The notes under the pieces were generated by a model. It saw nothing but the letters and a program-made list of their open reading frames with translations, had not been told where the DNA came from and ran no database searches. 64,000 nucleotides of DNA, taken from the NCBI RefSeq assembly GCF_000711825.1, contig NZ_JONJ01000012.1, positions 61,530 through 125,529 on the forward strand. Reading direction: 5' to 3'. This DNA is from [Clostridium] aminophilum DSM 10710. GTDB taxonomy: Bacteria; Bacillota; Clostridia; Lachnospirales; Lachnospiraceae. Below, piece by piece: positions 51,804-60,935 of the stretch. A program made the translations under genes and the position numbers. Within the stretch, counting starts at the first letter, position 1. Each line of letters starts with the position of its first letter.

Positions 51804-51940
51804 ATTTCATAGGAATTTCTCCGAAATTCCCTATGAAACTAAAACGCTCCGCGGACTTTGTTCTTATCCCATTGAGAAAGTGCTTCGCATTTCCTATGAA
51901 AACCCCAAAATATCCCGCGAGGATGCGCACGTCATAGAGT
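51804..51940 (+). repeat. Dispersed intergenic repeat, copy 4 (rearranged)
   Basis: The TTTCATAGG/CCTATGAAA hairpin, then ACTAAAACGCTCCGCGGACTTTGTTC, then a second TTTCCTATGAAA and CCCGCGAGGATGCGCACGTC. It combines modules in a different order from the copy at 59112. It ends about 140 bases before the NSS transporter. Confidence 0.8.
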
Positions 51941-52077
51941 GGAAAGTGCCGTGTGTATTTTCTTTCATGGACAGATATAATGAATTTTCATAGAAACTAT
52001 TGCCAAAAGATGATGGGAGTGATACAATCCATTCAATCGTGTTACAAAATATTCAATATTAAGGTGAGGAAAATATC

Positions 52078-53472
52078 ATGGCAGACAAGAAAAACGTACA
52101 ACCGCTCTACCAGGGACCTGGCAGAAGCACCTTCTCGGGAAGACTGGGCTTTGTTCTTTCAGCCGCAGGTTCTGCGGTTGGACTGGGAAATATTTGGAGA
52201 TTTCCGTATCTCGCGGCAAAATACGGCGGCGGCATTTTTCTGTTGGTCTACCTGATTCTGATGCTTACATTCGGATACACCATGATCATGGCGGAGACCG
52301 CGCTGGGACGTATGACAAAAAAGAGCCCGGTGGGCGCGTACCAGCATTTCGGCAAGACCGGTTTCCTGAAATTCGGCGGCTGGATCAATGCGATCATCCC
52401 GATTCTGATCGTTCCGTATTATTCGGTTATCGGCGGATGGGTTCTGAAGTATCTTTTTGAGTATGTGATCGGCAACACACAGGCGGTTGCGGCAGACGGA
52501 TATTTCGGAGGATTCATTACGCAGGCGGCGCCGGTGGAGCTCTTCTTTGTGCTCTTCTCTCTGGCCAACATCGTTACCATCTATATGGGCGTTCAGAACG
52601 GAATCGAGCGTGTATCGAAGGCAATGATGCCGCTTCTCGTCATTCTGGCGATTTTCGTTGCGGCCTATTCCGTGACCAGACCGGGCGCGATGGAAGGCGT
52701 AAAGTACTTCCTGGTTCCGAATTTTGAGCATTTCTCCTGGATGACGGTTGTCTCCGCGATGGGACAGATGTTCTACTCCCTCTCCATTGCGATGGGAATT
52801 CTGGTAACCTTCGGTTCCTATATGAAAAATGAACTGGACGTGGAGAAATCCACCACTCAGGTTGAGATCTTCGATACCGGAATTGCGATCCTTGCAGGTC
52901 TGATGATCATTCCGGCGGTATTTGCCTTCAACGGCGGCGATCCGAACACACTGAAAGCAGGTCCGTCCCTGATGTTTATCACGCTTCCGCAGGTATTTGC
53001 CAGCATGGGACTCGGAAGACTTGGCGGAATCATGTTCTTCCTGCTGGTTCTGTTTGCAGCGCTGACCAGTGCGATTGCACTCACGGAGAGTGCGGTATCC
53101 ACATTCGAGGATGAGCTTGGCTGGGACCGCAAGAAAGCATCCATTATAATGGGTGTTGTCATTATCGGTCTCGGAACGCTGTCCACTTTCGGATACAGCA
53201 TCTGGAGTTCCTTTACCATCATCGGAATGCAGATTCTTGATTTCTTTGATTTCCTGACCAATTCCGTGATGATGCCGATCGCAGCATTCTGCAACTGCGT
53301 GCTGATCGTGAAGGTCATCACTCTGGTCAGGCTGGATGCGGAGATCGAGCAGTCCTCTGAATTTAAGAGAAAGCCGGTTTTCCATATCTGCATCCGTTAT
53401 GTCGCTCCGCTGTTCACGGCGATCATTCTCGCAAGTTCTGTGGCAAGCGCATTCGGACTGCTGACACTGTAA
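52078..53472 (+). CDS. Sodium-dependent neurotransmitter-symporter-family transporter (NSS)
   Basis: A 464-residue NSS transporter (LeuT/TnaT class) importing amino acids with sodium. The first helix contains the family hallmark GFVLSAAGSAVGLGNIWRFPYL, then the NGGGAF-like YGGGIFLLVYL. Other parts: NGIERVSKAMMPLL and SLSIAMGILVTFGSYM. It has about 11 helices as in bacterial members. The start at ATG 52078 has AAGGTGAGG. It is monocistronic, with a terminator at 53528. Confidence 0.92.
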   Translation: MADKKNVQPLYQGPGRSTFSGRLGFVLSAAGSAVGLGNIWRFPYLAAKYGGGIFLLVYLILMLTFGYTMIMAETALGRMTKKSPVGAYQHFGKTGFLKFGGWINAIIPILIVPYYSVIGGWVLKYLFEYVIGNTQAVAADGYFGGFITQAAPVELFFVLFSLANIVTIYMGVQNGIERVSKAMMPLLVILAIFVAAYSVTRPGAMEGVKYFLVPNFEHFSWMTVVSAMGQMFYSLSIAMGILVTFGSYMKNELDVEKSTTQVEIFDTGIAILAGLMIIPAVFAFNGGDPNTLKAGPSLMFITLPQVFASMGLGRLGGIMFFLLVLFAALTSAIALTESAVSTFEDELGWDRKKASIIMGVVIIGLGTLSTFGYSIWSSFTIIGMQILDFFDFLTNSVMMPIAAFCNCVLIVKVITLVRLDAEIEQSSEFKRKPVFHICIRYVAPLFTAIILASSVASAFGLLTL

Positions 53473-53527
53473 AACCTAATACAGCAGTGATGAAAGCGGC
53501 TTTGACCGCTATACTGGATAAACGCAA

Positions 53528-53575
53528 AAAGAAGCGGGCTGACGCATCAGAGATGGTGCGTCGGCCCGCTTTGGT
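53528..53575 (+). terminator. Terminator between NSS and flagellin genes
   Basis: AAGCGGGC..GACGCATC pairs with GGTGCGTC..GCCCGCTT, followed by TTGG-T. A-rich sequence upstream lets it serve the flagellin gene on the minus strand too. Confidence 0.75.
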
Positions 53576-53655
53576 ATTCTCCGGTCGAAAGAACGCAAAG
53601 CGTGAAGTGTCAGCCTGCAAAACCGAGCAGGAGCTCTCCTGCCGGATTTGGAAGA

Positions 53656-55581
53656 CTACCGGAGTAGAGACAGTACCCCCTGTCCGGTTTGATTGGCCTG
53701 AGAGAGCATGGCCTGAGCCGCTTCAGAGAGAATATTGTTTTTAGTAAATGCTGCAACTTCTTTTGCCATATCGGTATCCCGGATCCGGGATTCGGAAGCA
53801 GTGATGTTTTCATTCATGATTTCATTATTGCTCCGCGAATGCTCAAGACGGTTTTGCTTTGCGCCAAGTATGGCCCGGTAACCGGATACTTTGTCGATGG
53901 CATCGGTAATATCGGATATGCTGCTCGGTGCATAGGTTTTTGTTTCAGAATACCCGGTTATGGTGAGCGGAGGACCGACATAATCTCTGGTGGTATATGA
54001 GCTCTCCCGGGGTTCTGTGATATAGATGGTTTCCCCGTTGCTGTTGGTTGTGGTTCCGACGACTACAGAGTGCGTATAACTATGAACGGTTTCCACATAA
54101 TTGTTTGGGTCGTTCTGCGCCGCCACACTTTCCGGTGAATAAACGGGGGTGCTGGTGGTTTCATAGCGTGTGATGTCATAATCCTCAATCCCAAGCGCAC
54201 GGAGGCCAAGATTAACCTGATCAATGGCGACGCGATCATCCTGTACGCTGCTGCATTGTATCCAGAGTTTTCCGAGATCAGACCGGTTATACGGATACTC
54301 CTTATATTTTCCGGAGGTGGAGGTAAAGAGCTGGACGGAGGAAGGAGCCGGCGAAAGACTTGTGTTGTCTCGGTAATCATAGATTGCAAAGGCAGGCGTT
54401 TCGCCGTCTGTATTCATGTTCAGAAGCCGGTTATAGTGGTCGGTTTCCTCCACATAAGCGGAAAGCTTCTCGTAGGTTTTCTCGTAAAGCCGATTGGCAA
54501 TGGTCTTTGCCGCATCGGCGAGGGTTGCCGGATCCGCATTACTGCTTTTCAGGTAATCCAGGTAACCGAATATGGTCGTGTCACTGTCATCGGACAGGGT
54601 GAGTTTACCGAGATCAATGGTATTTCCGGTAACTGAAACATTATTGCTTGCATAAAAAGTTGTGGAATACCTCATGTCATCTTTGCTGTATTCCCGTACC
54701 AGTCCGCTGTCCGGATCGACGGCACTTCCGTAAAAGGCAACGCCGTAGAAGATCGGATGCGCCACTCTTGAATCCATGCAGGTTGCGCATGCGGCGGCAA
54801 TACTTGTACCAAGCAGGGAGTAGATATCCCGGTACAGATCCTGGGCGGTTGCGGTTCCGGAACCGTCGTATTTGGTGATGAGGCCGCTGAAGTCGATTAC
54901 GGCGCTGAGGTTATCGTTCAGTTCCGGCGTCCACTGACCGAGATAGGTGTAGCTGCTGTCACCTGCGTATTTTTCATCCGGACCGTAGTATTCATATGTT
55001 GCGGGCGTGGAGGATACCTCCCTGACAAAATACGGTGTGGAATCCTGAGTGTATCCGCCATCCGTGACATTTCCGGCTGCCATTTGAGCGGAACACTGGT
55101 CTTTCAGCCAGGAAGGCAGTTGGTGAGTGTAGGATTTTATTACGATTTCTTTGGGCTCCTCGATTTTGCTCTGAAAAACAGGGATATCATTAAACGTCGT
55201 TTCCTCGGAAATGCGCTGAATCTCCTTCTTCAGTTCATTGATCTCGAGCTGGATATCCTCGCGGGCGTCATCGTGGTAGGTTCCGTTTACGGCCTGAATC
55301 GAGAGCTTATTGATGCGCTGCAACATTTTGGTAACTTCGTCCATCGCTCCGTCTGCCGTTTCAATAAAGGAGATTCCGTCGTCAATATTGTTCAGACCCT
55401 GATCGAGACCCCGGATGCGTTCACGCATATCCTCACTGATGGCAAGGCCCGACGCATCATCGGCTGCCCTGTTGATACGAAATCCGGAGGAGAGTTTCTC
55501 AAGATTTTCGGCCATTCCTTTTCGGTTTTTGACCAGATTCCGGTAGGAATTCTTTGCCGGCAGGTTATGTTGAATCTGCAT
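53656..55581 (-). CDS. hag: Flagellin with very large central insert
   Basis: A 641-residue flagellin; ordinary clostridial flagellins are about 270-400. N-terminal D0/D1 (1-165): MQIQHNLPAKNSYRNLVKNRKG, SSGFRINRAADDASGLAISE, GISFIETADGAMDEVTKMLQR. The C-terminal half has the LWIQ..ALGIEDYDI stretch (near 440) and SRIRDTDMAKEVAAFTKNNIL to LSQANQTGQGVLSLLR at the end. The insert (about 165-435) and a second one (465-555) are Tyr/Ser/Asp-rich, with unusual Cys (AACATCMDS). No HExxH protease motif is seen, so it is not a flagellinolysin. AAAGGAG precedes ATG 55581. No other flagellar gene is in the window. Confidence 0.9.
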   Translation of the reverse strand: MQIQHNLPAKNSYRNLVKNRKGMAENLEKLSSGFRINRAADDASGLAISEDMRERIRGLDQGLNNIDDGISFIETADGAMDEVTKMLQRINKLSIQAVNGTYHDDAREDIQLEINELKKEIQRISEETTFNDIPVFQSKIEEPKEIVIKSYTHQLPSWLKDQCSAQMAAGNVTDGGYTQDSTPYFVREVSSTPATYEYYGPDEKYAGDSSYTYLGQWTPELNDNLSAVIDFSGLITKYDGSGTATAQDLYRDIYSLLGTSIAAACATCMDSRVAHPIFYGVAFYGSAVDPDSGLVREYSKDDMRYSTTFYASNNVSVTGNTIDLGKLTLSDDSDTTIFGYLDYLKSSNADPATLADAAKTIANRLYEKTYEKLSAYVEETDHYNRLLNMNTDGETPAFAIYDYRDNTSLSPAPSSVQLFTSTSGKYKEYPYNRSDLGKLWIQCSSVQDDRVAIDQVNLGLRALGIEDYDITRYETTSTPVYSPESVAAQNDPNNYVETVHSYTHSVVVGTTTNSNGETIYITEPRESSYTTRDYVGPPLTITGYSETKTYAPSSISDITDAIDKVSGYRAILGAKQNRLEHSRSNNEIMNENITASESRIRDTDMAKEVAAFTKNNILSEAAQAMLSQANQTGQGVLSLLR

Positions 55582-55828
55582 AGAGCATACTCCTTTAATT
55601 ATCTTCTATTATAAATAATATTCAAAAACAATAAAAATAATTAGTTATGCCATACATATTTAATCGACTGATTTGGAAATTTTAAAAGGAAAAACACTGT
55701 GACAGAGAAAATGCCGAAGGATCTGCCGGAGGAACTGCCGAATACCTTTGAAATAGCTTGAGAAATCGTAAAAAGTTTTTCTTGCATTTTGAAATCGGGT
55801 ATGCTACCATGTGGATATAACAAATTGC

Positions 55829-55844
55829 GCACAATTAAATTTGC
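55829..55844 (+). promoter_or_regulatory. Possible OhrR/MarR-type operator before glutathione peroxidase
   Basis: GCACAATTAAATTTGC is an imperfect palindrome close to the AATT-centred sites of peroxide-sensing MarR proteins. It lies about 60 bases before ATG 55907, with a TATAAC at 55816-55821. The remaining divergent gap (55582-55906) is AT-rich. Confidence 0.3.
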
Positions 55845-55906
55845 AACAATACAACAATGACAGGCATTGCAGAGCGGGCCCTTTCACGGGCCGGAAGGAG
55901 GACAAA

Positions 55907-56449
55907 ATGGGATTTTATGATTATTCGGTAAAGAATGCACAGGGCGAGGATGTTTCCATGAAGCAGTTTGAGGGCAAGGTTGTGATCGTAGTCAATACGG
56001 CAACCGGCTGCGGCTTTACACCGCATTATGAACCGCTTGAGAAGATGTATGAGGAGTATCACGAGAAGGGATTGGAGATCCTGGACATTCCGTGCAACCA
56101 GTTCATGGGACAGACGCCTGGAACCGACGAGGAGATTCACGAGTTCTGCCAGCTGCATTACAACACGCAGTTCCCGCAGATGAAAAAGTCTGATGTCAAC
56201 GGTGAGAATCAGCTGGAACTCTTCAAGTTCCTGAAGGAGCAGCAGGGATTCAAGGGCTTCGGAGAGGGCAAGGCAGCGGATATGATGAACGGCCTTCTGG
56301 CGAAAGTCGCACCGGGATATATGAGCAATCCGGATATCAAGTGGAATTTCACAAAGTTCATCGTTGACCGCCAGGGTAATGTGGTGGCACGCTTTGAGCC
56401 GACCGCAGATATGGCGGATGTAGAAAAGTGCGCAGTATCCCTTCTGTAA
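55907..56449 (+). CDS. Glutathione peroxidase family protein (Cys type)
   Basis: A 180-residue thioredoxin-fold peroxidase: NTATGCGFTPHYEPLEKMYEEY (active Cys in place of selenocysteine), IPCNQFMGQTPGTDEEI (catalytic Gln) and WNFTKFIVDRQGNVV (Trp and Asn). Bacterial members generally use thioredoxin and remove hydroperoxides. GGAAGGAGG precedes ATG 55907; the longer frame to 55811 is not conserved. A small GC-rich hairpin lies just before the ribosome site. Confidence 0.93.
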   Translation: MGFYDYSVKNAQGEDVSMKQFEGKVVIVVNTATGCGFTPHYEPLEKMYEEYHEKGLEILDIPCNQFMGQTPGTDEEIHEFCQLHYNTQFPQMKKSDVNGENQLELFKFLKEQQGFKGFGEGKAADMMNGLLAKVAPGYMSNPDIKWNFTKFIVDRQGNVVARFEPTADMADVEKCAVSLL

Positions 56450-56567
56450 AATGAATTGAAACCGTCCGGTATCCCGGCGCTGTCACGGCGTCGGCGATGC
56501 TGGGCGGTTTTTCTGATTCTGCCAGGACATACCATTCTGCGCCATGCCTGTATGAGATTGCGGGAAC

Positions 56568-56596
56568 TTTACTTTGCTAACACAATAAAGTATAAT
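56568..56596 (+). promoter_or_regulatory. Promoter of the NUDIX gene
   Basis: TATAAT (56591-56596) with TTTACT (56568-56573) at 17-base spacing, about 35 bases before ATG 56631. Confidence 0.6.
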
Positions 56597-56630
56597 TCTA
56601 TATTATACATTTTTCATGGAGGAATGTCCG

Positions 56631-57143
56631 ATGGCACACAAGGAAGAATTCTGGGATATCTACGACAGCAACAAAGAGAAAACCGGACGAACGATGAAGC
56701 GGAATGACTGGATTCTCAAAGACGGGGAGTATCATCTGACGGTTCTCGGCGCAGTGTGCCGGCCGGACGGAAAGTATCTGATTACGAAACGGAAAATGGA
56801 CAAGTCCTGGGCGCCGGGCTGGTGGGAGATTTCCGGCGGCGGAGTTCAGGCCGGCGAGAGCTCCGAGGCAGCGGTGCGCAGAGAGGTCGAGGAAGAGACC
56901 GGACTGGACCTGTCCGGGGCGGATGTCCGCTATGTCTTTACCTATAAAAGAGAAAACCCGGGAGAGGGCGATAATTATTTTGTGGACATTTACCGCATTG
57001 TGCTGAACTTCGATGAGGCGGATGTGCACCTTCAGGAAGCGGAGGCGGACGGCTTCCGGATCGCAGCGGCAGACGAGATCCGCAAAATCGCGGAAGACGG
57101 CATTTTTCTTCACTATGACAGCATTAAGCGGATTTTTGAGTAA
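56631..57143 (+). CDS. NUDIX hydrolase
   Basis: A 170-residue protein with a complete NUDIX box (GVQAGESSEAAVRREVEEETGL, read from residue 70), the loop that binds Mg and splits nucleoside diphosphate-linked compounds. The N-terminus (EEFWDIYDSNKEKTGRTMKR) resembles the isopentenyl-diphosphate-isomerase-like/YfcD subgroup. GGAGGAATG at 56618-56626 fits ATG 56631. Single gene. The substrate is unknown. Confidence 0.9.
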   Translation: MAHKEEFWDIYDSNKEKTGRTMKRNDWILKDGEYHLTVLGAVCRPDGKYLITKRKMDKSWAPGWWEISGGGVQAGESSEAAVRREVEEETGLDLSGADVRYVFTYKRENPGEGDNYFVDIYRIVLNFDEADVHLQEAEADGFRIAAADEIRKIAEDGIFLHYDSIKRIFE

Positions 57144-57314
57144 CGAGGTCTGAGATCTGTTTCCGGACCCCGAAGAGTTTCGCCGGGGGGACTCTTTTTA
57201 CTTGACAACAATTTGGCAATGATGGATGATATTATAAGCATCTTTGTATAAAACAAGAGCAAAGTTTGAACGGCATTTTGAAAATGCCGTCTCAGGTATT
57301 TCAGGAGGGTGAAT

Positions 57315-58007
57315 ATGATCTATTCCACAGAAGTATCCAATATGTGCCCTGTTACGCAGGGAGTGCACCACGGTGCCGCTCCGATTCCGGAGGAGGCGAA
57401 GTGGGTTCAGGCGAAGGAAGTAAAGGACATTTCCGGTTATACGCACGGTATCGGCTGGTGTGCTCCGCAGCAGGGATGCTGTAAACTTTCCCTGAATGTG
57501 AAAGATGGAGTAATTCAGGAAGCGCTGGTTGAGACCATCGGATGTTCCGGTATGACTCATTCCGCAGCGATGGCTTCGGAGATTCTTCCGGGACTCACTG
57601 TTCTGGAAGCGCTGAACACAGACCTTGTCTGTGATGCCATCAACACTGCAATGAGAGAGCTCTTCCTTCAGATTGTTTACGGCCGCAGCCAGAGCGCATT
57701 CTCCGAGGGCGGACTTCAGATCGGTGCCGGCCTGGAGGACCTTGGAAAGGGAACCCGTTCCATGATCGGAACAACATACGGCACTCTGAAGAAGGGACCG
57801 CGCTGGCTTGAACTGACGGACGGGTATATCACCGACCTCGCACTCGATGAGAATGATGAGATTATCGGCTACAAGTTTGTAAACTTCGGCAAGATGATGG
57901 ATTTCATCAAAGCCGGAGATGACGCGGAGACCGCTCTGAAGAAGGCTTCCGGTCAGTACGGCCGCGTAGCGGATGCAGTTCGTTTCATTGACCCGCGCAA
58001 AGAGTGA
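57315..58007 (+). CDS. NifU-like iron-sulfur scaffold protein, GGGtGRT partner
   Basis: A 230-residue protein with a U-type iron-sulfur-scaffold-like domain (CKLSLNVKDGVIQEALVETIGCSGMTHSA, Cys residues for a cluster) plus extra Cys near the start (SNMCPVTQG, WCAPQQGCC). It is always, as far as I recall, encoded just upstream of the GGGtGRT protein in gut anaerobes. AGGAGG 6 bases before ATG 57315 sets the start. A TTGACA (57202-57207) lies upstream but the -10 is weak. The spacing to the next gene is 17 bases. Confidence 0.85.
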   Translation: MIYSTEVSNMCPVTQGVHHGAAPIPEEAKWVQAKEVKDISGYTHGIGWCAPQQGCCKLSLNVKDGVIQEALVETIGCSGMTHSAAMASEILPGLTVLEALNTDLVCDAINTAMRELFLQIVYGRSQSAFSEGGLQIGAGLEDLGKGTRSMIGTTYGTLKKGPRWLELTDGYITDLALDENDEIIGYKFVNFGKMMDFIKAGDDAETALKKASGQYGRVADAVRFIDPRKE

Positions 58008-58024
58008 CAGAGGAGGACGAAGAG

Positions 58025-59044
58025 ATGGCATTATTTGAATCATACGAGAGAAGAGAAAAGCAGATTCTCGCAAAGCTTGCTGAGTACGGTATCGGATCCA
58101 TCGAAGAGTGCGCTGAAATCACCAAAGCGGCAGGTCTTGATGTTTACAGCATGATCGAGAACATCCAGCCGATCTGTTTTGAAAACGCAAAGTGGGCATA
58201 TACCGTCGGTGCGGCAATCGCAATCAAAAAGAACTGCAGACAGGCTGCCGAGGCTGCTGCGGCGATCGGTGAAGGCCTTCAGGCATTCTGTATTCCGGGC
58301 TCCGTTGCGGACCGCAGAAAAGTAGGTCTCGGACACGGAAACCTTGGAAAAATGCTTCTGGAAGAGGATACCGAGTGTTTCGCATTCCTCGCGGGTCATG
58401 AGTCTTTCGCGGCAGCGGAGGGTGCAATCGGTATCGCGGAAAAGGCAAACAAGGTTCGTAAAAAACCGCTTCGCGTTATCCTGAACGGACTTGGCAAAGA
58501 CGCGGCGCAGATCATTTCCCGTGTCAACGGCTTTACCTATGTTGAGACACAGTATGATTATGCGACCGGCGAACTGAAGGAAGTATTCCGCAAGTGCTAC
58601 TCCAGGGATCCGAAGTCCCCGAGAGCACTGGTTAACTGCTATGGCGCAAATGATGTTCAGGAAGGTGTTGCTATCATGTGGCACGAGAATGTGGACATCT
58701 CCATCACCGGAAACTCCACGAACCCGACCAGATTCCAGCACCCGGTTGCGGGAACCTACAAGAAGGAGAGACTGGAAGCGGGTAAGAAGTACTTCTCCGT
58801 TGCTTCCGGCGGCGGCACAGGACGTACGCTTCACCCGGATAACATGGCAGCAGGTCCGGCTTCCTACGGCATGACCGATACCATGGGACGTATGCACAGC
58901 GATGCACAGTTCGCAGGTTCTTCCTCCGTTCCGGCGCACGTTGAGATGATGGGTCTGATCGGTGCGGGCAACAACCCGATGGTTGGCATGACGGTATCGG
59001 TTGCGGTAGCGGTACAGCAGGCAGCGGACGCAGGAAAGTTCTGA
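58025..59044 (+). CDS. GGGtGRT protein
   Basis: A 339-residue cytoplasmic protein named for its GGGTGRT motif (ASGGGTGRTLHPDNM, near residue 265). Other invariant-looking parts are SGYGIGSIEE-like AKLAEYGIGSIEECAEI, FCIPGSVADRRKVGLGHGNLGKML, GHESFAAAEGAIGIAEKAN and PASYGMTDTMGRMHSDAQFAGS. The repeated Gly/His-rich stretches suggest a metal or nucleotide-binding active site. The function is unknown. It is very conserved and often strongly expressed in clostridia. GAGGAGGACG precedes ATG 58025. Confidence 0.88.
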   Translation: MALFESYERREKQILAKLAEYGIGSIEECAEITKAAGLDVYSMIENIQPICFENAKWAYTVGAAIAIKKNCRQAAEAAAAIGEGLQAFCIPGSVADRRKVGLGHGNLGKMLLEEDTECFAFLAGHESFAAAEGAIGIAEKANKVRKKPLRVILNGLGKDAAQIISRVNGFTYVETQYDYATGELKEVFRKCYSRDPKSPRALVNCYGANDVQEGVAIMWHENVDISITGNSTNPTRFQHPVAGTYKKERLEAGKKYFSVASGGGTGRTLHPDNMAAGPASYGMTDTMGRMHSDAQFAGSSSVPAHVEMMGLIGAGNNPMVGMTVSVAVAVQQAADAGKF

Positions 59045-59081
59045 CGCGAACAGGACACTCCATATAGTGAAGTATAGAAAA

Positions 59082-59117
59082 GAGGTCTCCGGCTTTTGGG
59101 TCGGGACCTCGTTTTTA
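59082..59117 (+). terminator. Terminator of the GGGtGRT operon
   Basis: GAGGTC and GACCTC pair around a GGCTTTTGGG-type loop and are followed by GTTTTTATTT. Confidence 0.75.
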
Positions 59118-59291
59118 TTTCATAGGAAATTTCTTCGAAATTCCCTATGAAATAAAAACGCTCCGCGAGGATGCGCACGCCGCTGTAAGGAAGTTGTCAC
59201 CTAACGGTGACCAGCGGCGGCGCGCAAAGTCCGCGGTGCTCCCCTCAGAACTCAGGGGATGGGAAGCCGAAGTCCGCTTGCGGACTTTGTT
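59112..59291 (+). repeat. Dispersed intergenic repeat, copy 5 (full length)
   Basis: The most complete copy carries four hairpins in a row: TTTTTATTTCATAGG-type arms (59112-59158); GCGCACGCCGCTG with CAGCGGCGGCGCGC and inner GTCACC/GGTGAC; CCCCT/AGGGG; and AGTCCGC-TT-GCGGACT, ending CTTTGTTC. It is non-coding and lies between an operon terminator and a 500-base gene-free stretch. Confidence 0.9.
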
Positions 59292-59392
59292 CTGGCACGC
59301 ACTGAGCTTGAAAAGACCAGCCTCAGCACAAAACTGACGGTATTCAATTAAATAATGAACAAAAATATGCTTCCGGCAGATGCGGAGACAGA

Positions 59393-59461
59393 AGTTTGAA
59401 AGTAAACTTTCAAACTTTGATTGACGGCTCAAATAGACAAGCAAGCTTGTCTGCTTGAGCC
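59393..59461 (+). promoter_or_regulatory. Two adjacent palindromes in a gene-free stretch
   Basis: AGTTTGAAAG-TAAA-CTTTCAAACT (59393-59416) is perfect. Then GGCTCAA...GACAAGC-AA-GCTTGTC...TTGAGCC (59426-59461) has paired inner and outer arms. Neither has a T-run. They may be protein-binding sites or a small structured RNA. The rest of 59292-59392 and 59462-59700 shows nothing that I can name. Confidence 0.5.
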
Positions 59462-59700
59462 TGGAGGACAAAATATGAATCGGACAAAAAACTTGTAATA
59501 ATGCTCTTGATTTGAGTGAGTTTAATTTTTAAAATGATAATGTAGAGATAGTTTTTGGGTGATTTCAGTATGAAAAACTTTTCGTGATGATCCGTCGGGA
59601 TGAGCATGGATTTGTAAAGAATAATGCCATTTTCAGCGGTCAACATCCGTCGCGGCGGATGACAGAAAGAAATCTTTTTTCAACTGTCAAAAAAAATCAT

Positions 59701-59727
59701 CAATAATTTTCCCGATTGTGCCGATGA
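59701..59727 (+). promoter_or_regulatory. Possible sigma-28 (FliA/SigD) promoter
   Basis: GCCGATGA at 59720-59727 matches the sigma-28 -10 consensus GCCGATAA at seven of eight positions. The -35 at 15-base spacing (CAAT) is poor. It is about 100 bases before the FIST gene, whose operon encodes a chemoreceptor, so sigma-28 control would make sense. Confidence 0.4.
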
Positions 59728-59824
59728 TACTAGAGATGAGAGTGATTCGGGAAAAATCCGATTTGTAAACGCTTCATTAAGAACCGAATTGCATTGTTAA
59801 CATACAGTTTTTCAGGAGGCATAA

Positions 59825-60919
59825 ATGCAGAGTAAAGTTGGATACAGCGCGAATTCTGACGTGAGAGAAGCTGTCGAAGAGGCTACCAGAGGAATTGCGA
59901 ATCCTGCTGGTCTGATCATTATGACAGATCACGAAAGACTTCCGGAAATTGCGGCGATTCTGCAGCGCAAATATCCGGATGCACAGATGATAGGAACATC
60001 GGGAATCAACTATTTTAACAGACAGTCGTCGGATCAGAATCTGATTGTTACGGCTCTTCTCGACGGGGCTTCATGCTGCGCCGGTTATCTGACCAGACTG
60101 TCCGCCTCTCCGCTGGGGGATCTCAGCAATCTTCAGGATGCGATCCGCGCTGTCGGCGGTGAGAAGGACAATACCCTTGTTCTTCAGTACTGCACCAATG
60201 ACGAAGAGCGTCTGACCACGACACTGAACGTTGCTCTGGACGGAAGCGGTATCCGTATGATCGGAGGAAGTGTATTCGGTTATCCGGAAGGAGAGGTCGG
60301 TCAGGTTGCGGTGAACGGACGGATCTATGAAGATGCCTGTGCCTTCATGGTAATTAAGAATGAGACCGGAAAGGTTCGCGTCTACCGTGAGAATATTTAT
60401 GACCGGATTCCGGGCGGAAAGCCGCATCTGGTAACAAAGGTTGACCTGCAGACAAAGACGCTGATCGAGCTGGATCACCGTCCGGCAGCAGATGTCTATA
60501 CCGATGAACTCGGTGTTCCGAGAGACCGGATCATTGACAATGTTCTTCAGAATCCGATGGGGCGTGTGGTCGGCGATCAGATTTACATCTCTTCGCAGAA
60601 GTCGATGCTCAGCAACGGCGCAATGACGCTGTTCAAGAGACTGAACGAGAATGATACAATCTACTTCCTGGAACTTCAGAATTATCAGGATATTAACCAT
60701 CAGACGATTAAACAGGTTCAGGCGGATTTCAAGAACATTTCTCTTGCGATCTCTGTCAACTGTATTTACCGTTATCTTCTGTTTACGCAGAAGGGGTACT
60801 ACAACCGGTTCCTGGGCGATATGTCCAAACTCGGCAATTTCGTCGGCAATATCGGCGGCGGTGAGCAGATTGACAAGCAGCACGTAAATCAGACAATGGT
60901 TATGGCAGTTTTCGACTGA
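59825..60919 (+). CDS. FIST domain sensor protein
   Basis: A 364-residue cytoplasmic protein with FIST-N and FIST-C domains, thought to sense small ligands (amino acids) in signalling systems. Visible parts: [68 protein letters not shown] and the C-terminal VSCIYR-like [14 protein letters not shown], with [15 protein letters not shown] precedes ATG 59825. It is the first gene of a three-gene unit with a soluble chemoreceptor (17 bases later) and a TPR/GGDEF-like protein. Confidence 0.85.
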   Translation: MQSKVGYSANSDVREAVEEATRGIANPAGLIIMTDHERLPEIAAILQRKYPDAQMIGTSGINYFNRQSSDQNLIVTALLDGASCCAGYLTRLSASPLGDLSNLQDAIRAVGGEKDNTLVLQYCTNDEERLTTTLNVALDGSGIRMIGGSVFGYPEGEVGQVAVNGRIYEDACAFMVIKNETGKVRVYRENIYDRIPGGKPHLVTKVDLQTKTLIELDHRPAADVYTDELGVPRDRIIDNVLQNPMGRVVGDQIYISSQKSMLSNGAMTLFKRLNENDTIYFLELQNYQDINHQTIKQVQADFKNISLAISVNCIYRYLLFTQKGYYNRFLGDMSKLGNFVGNIGGGEQIDKQHVNQTMVMAVFD

Positions 60920-60935
60920 GAGGAGATATAGAGTT

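Noticed and set aside
52159..53385. 408-codon minus-strand frame over the NSS gene
   Set aside because: Antisense to a canonical transporter, no ribosome site, no recognisable domain.
53656..55581. Flagellinolysin (protease flagellin)
   Set aside because: No HExxH zinc motif is visible in either insert.
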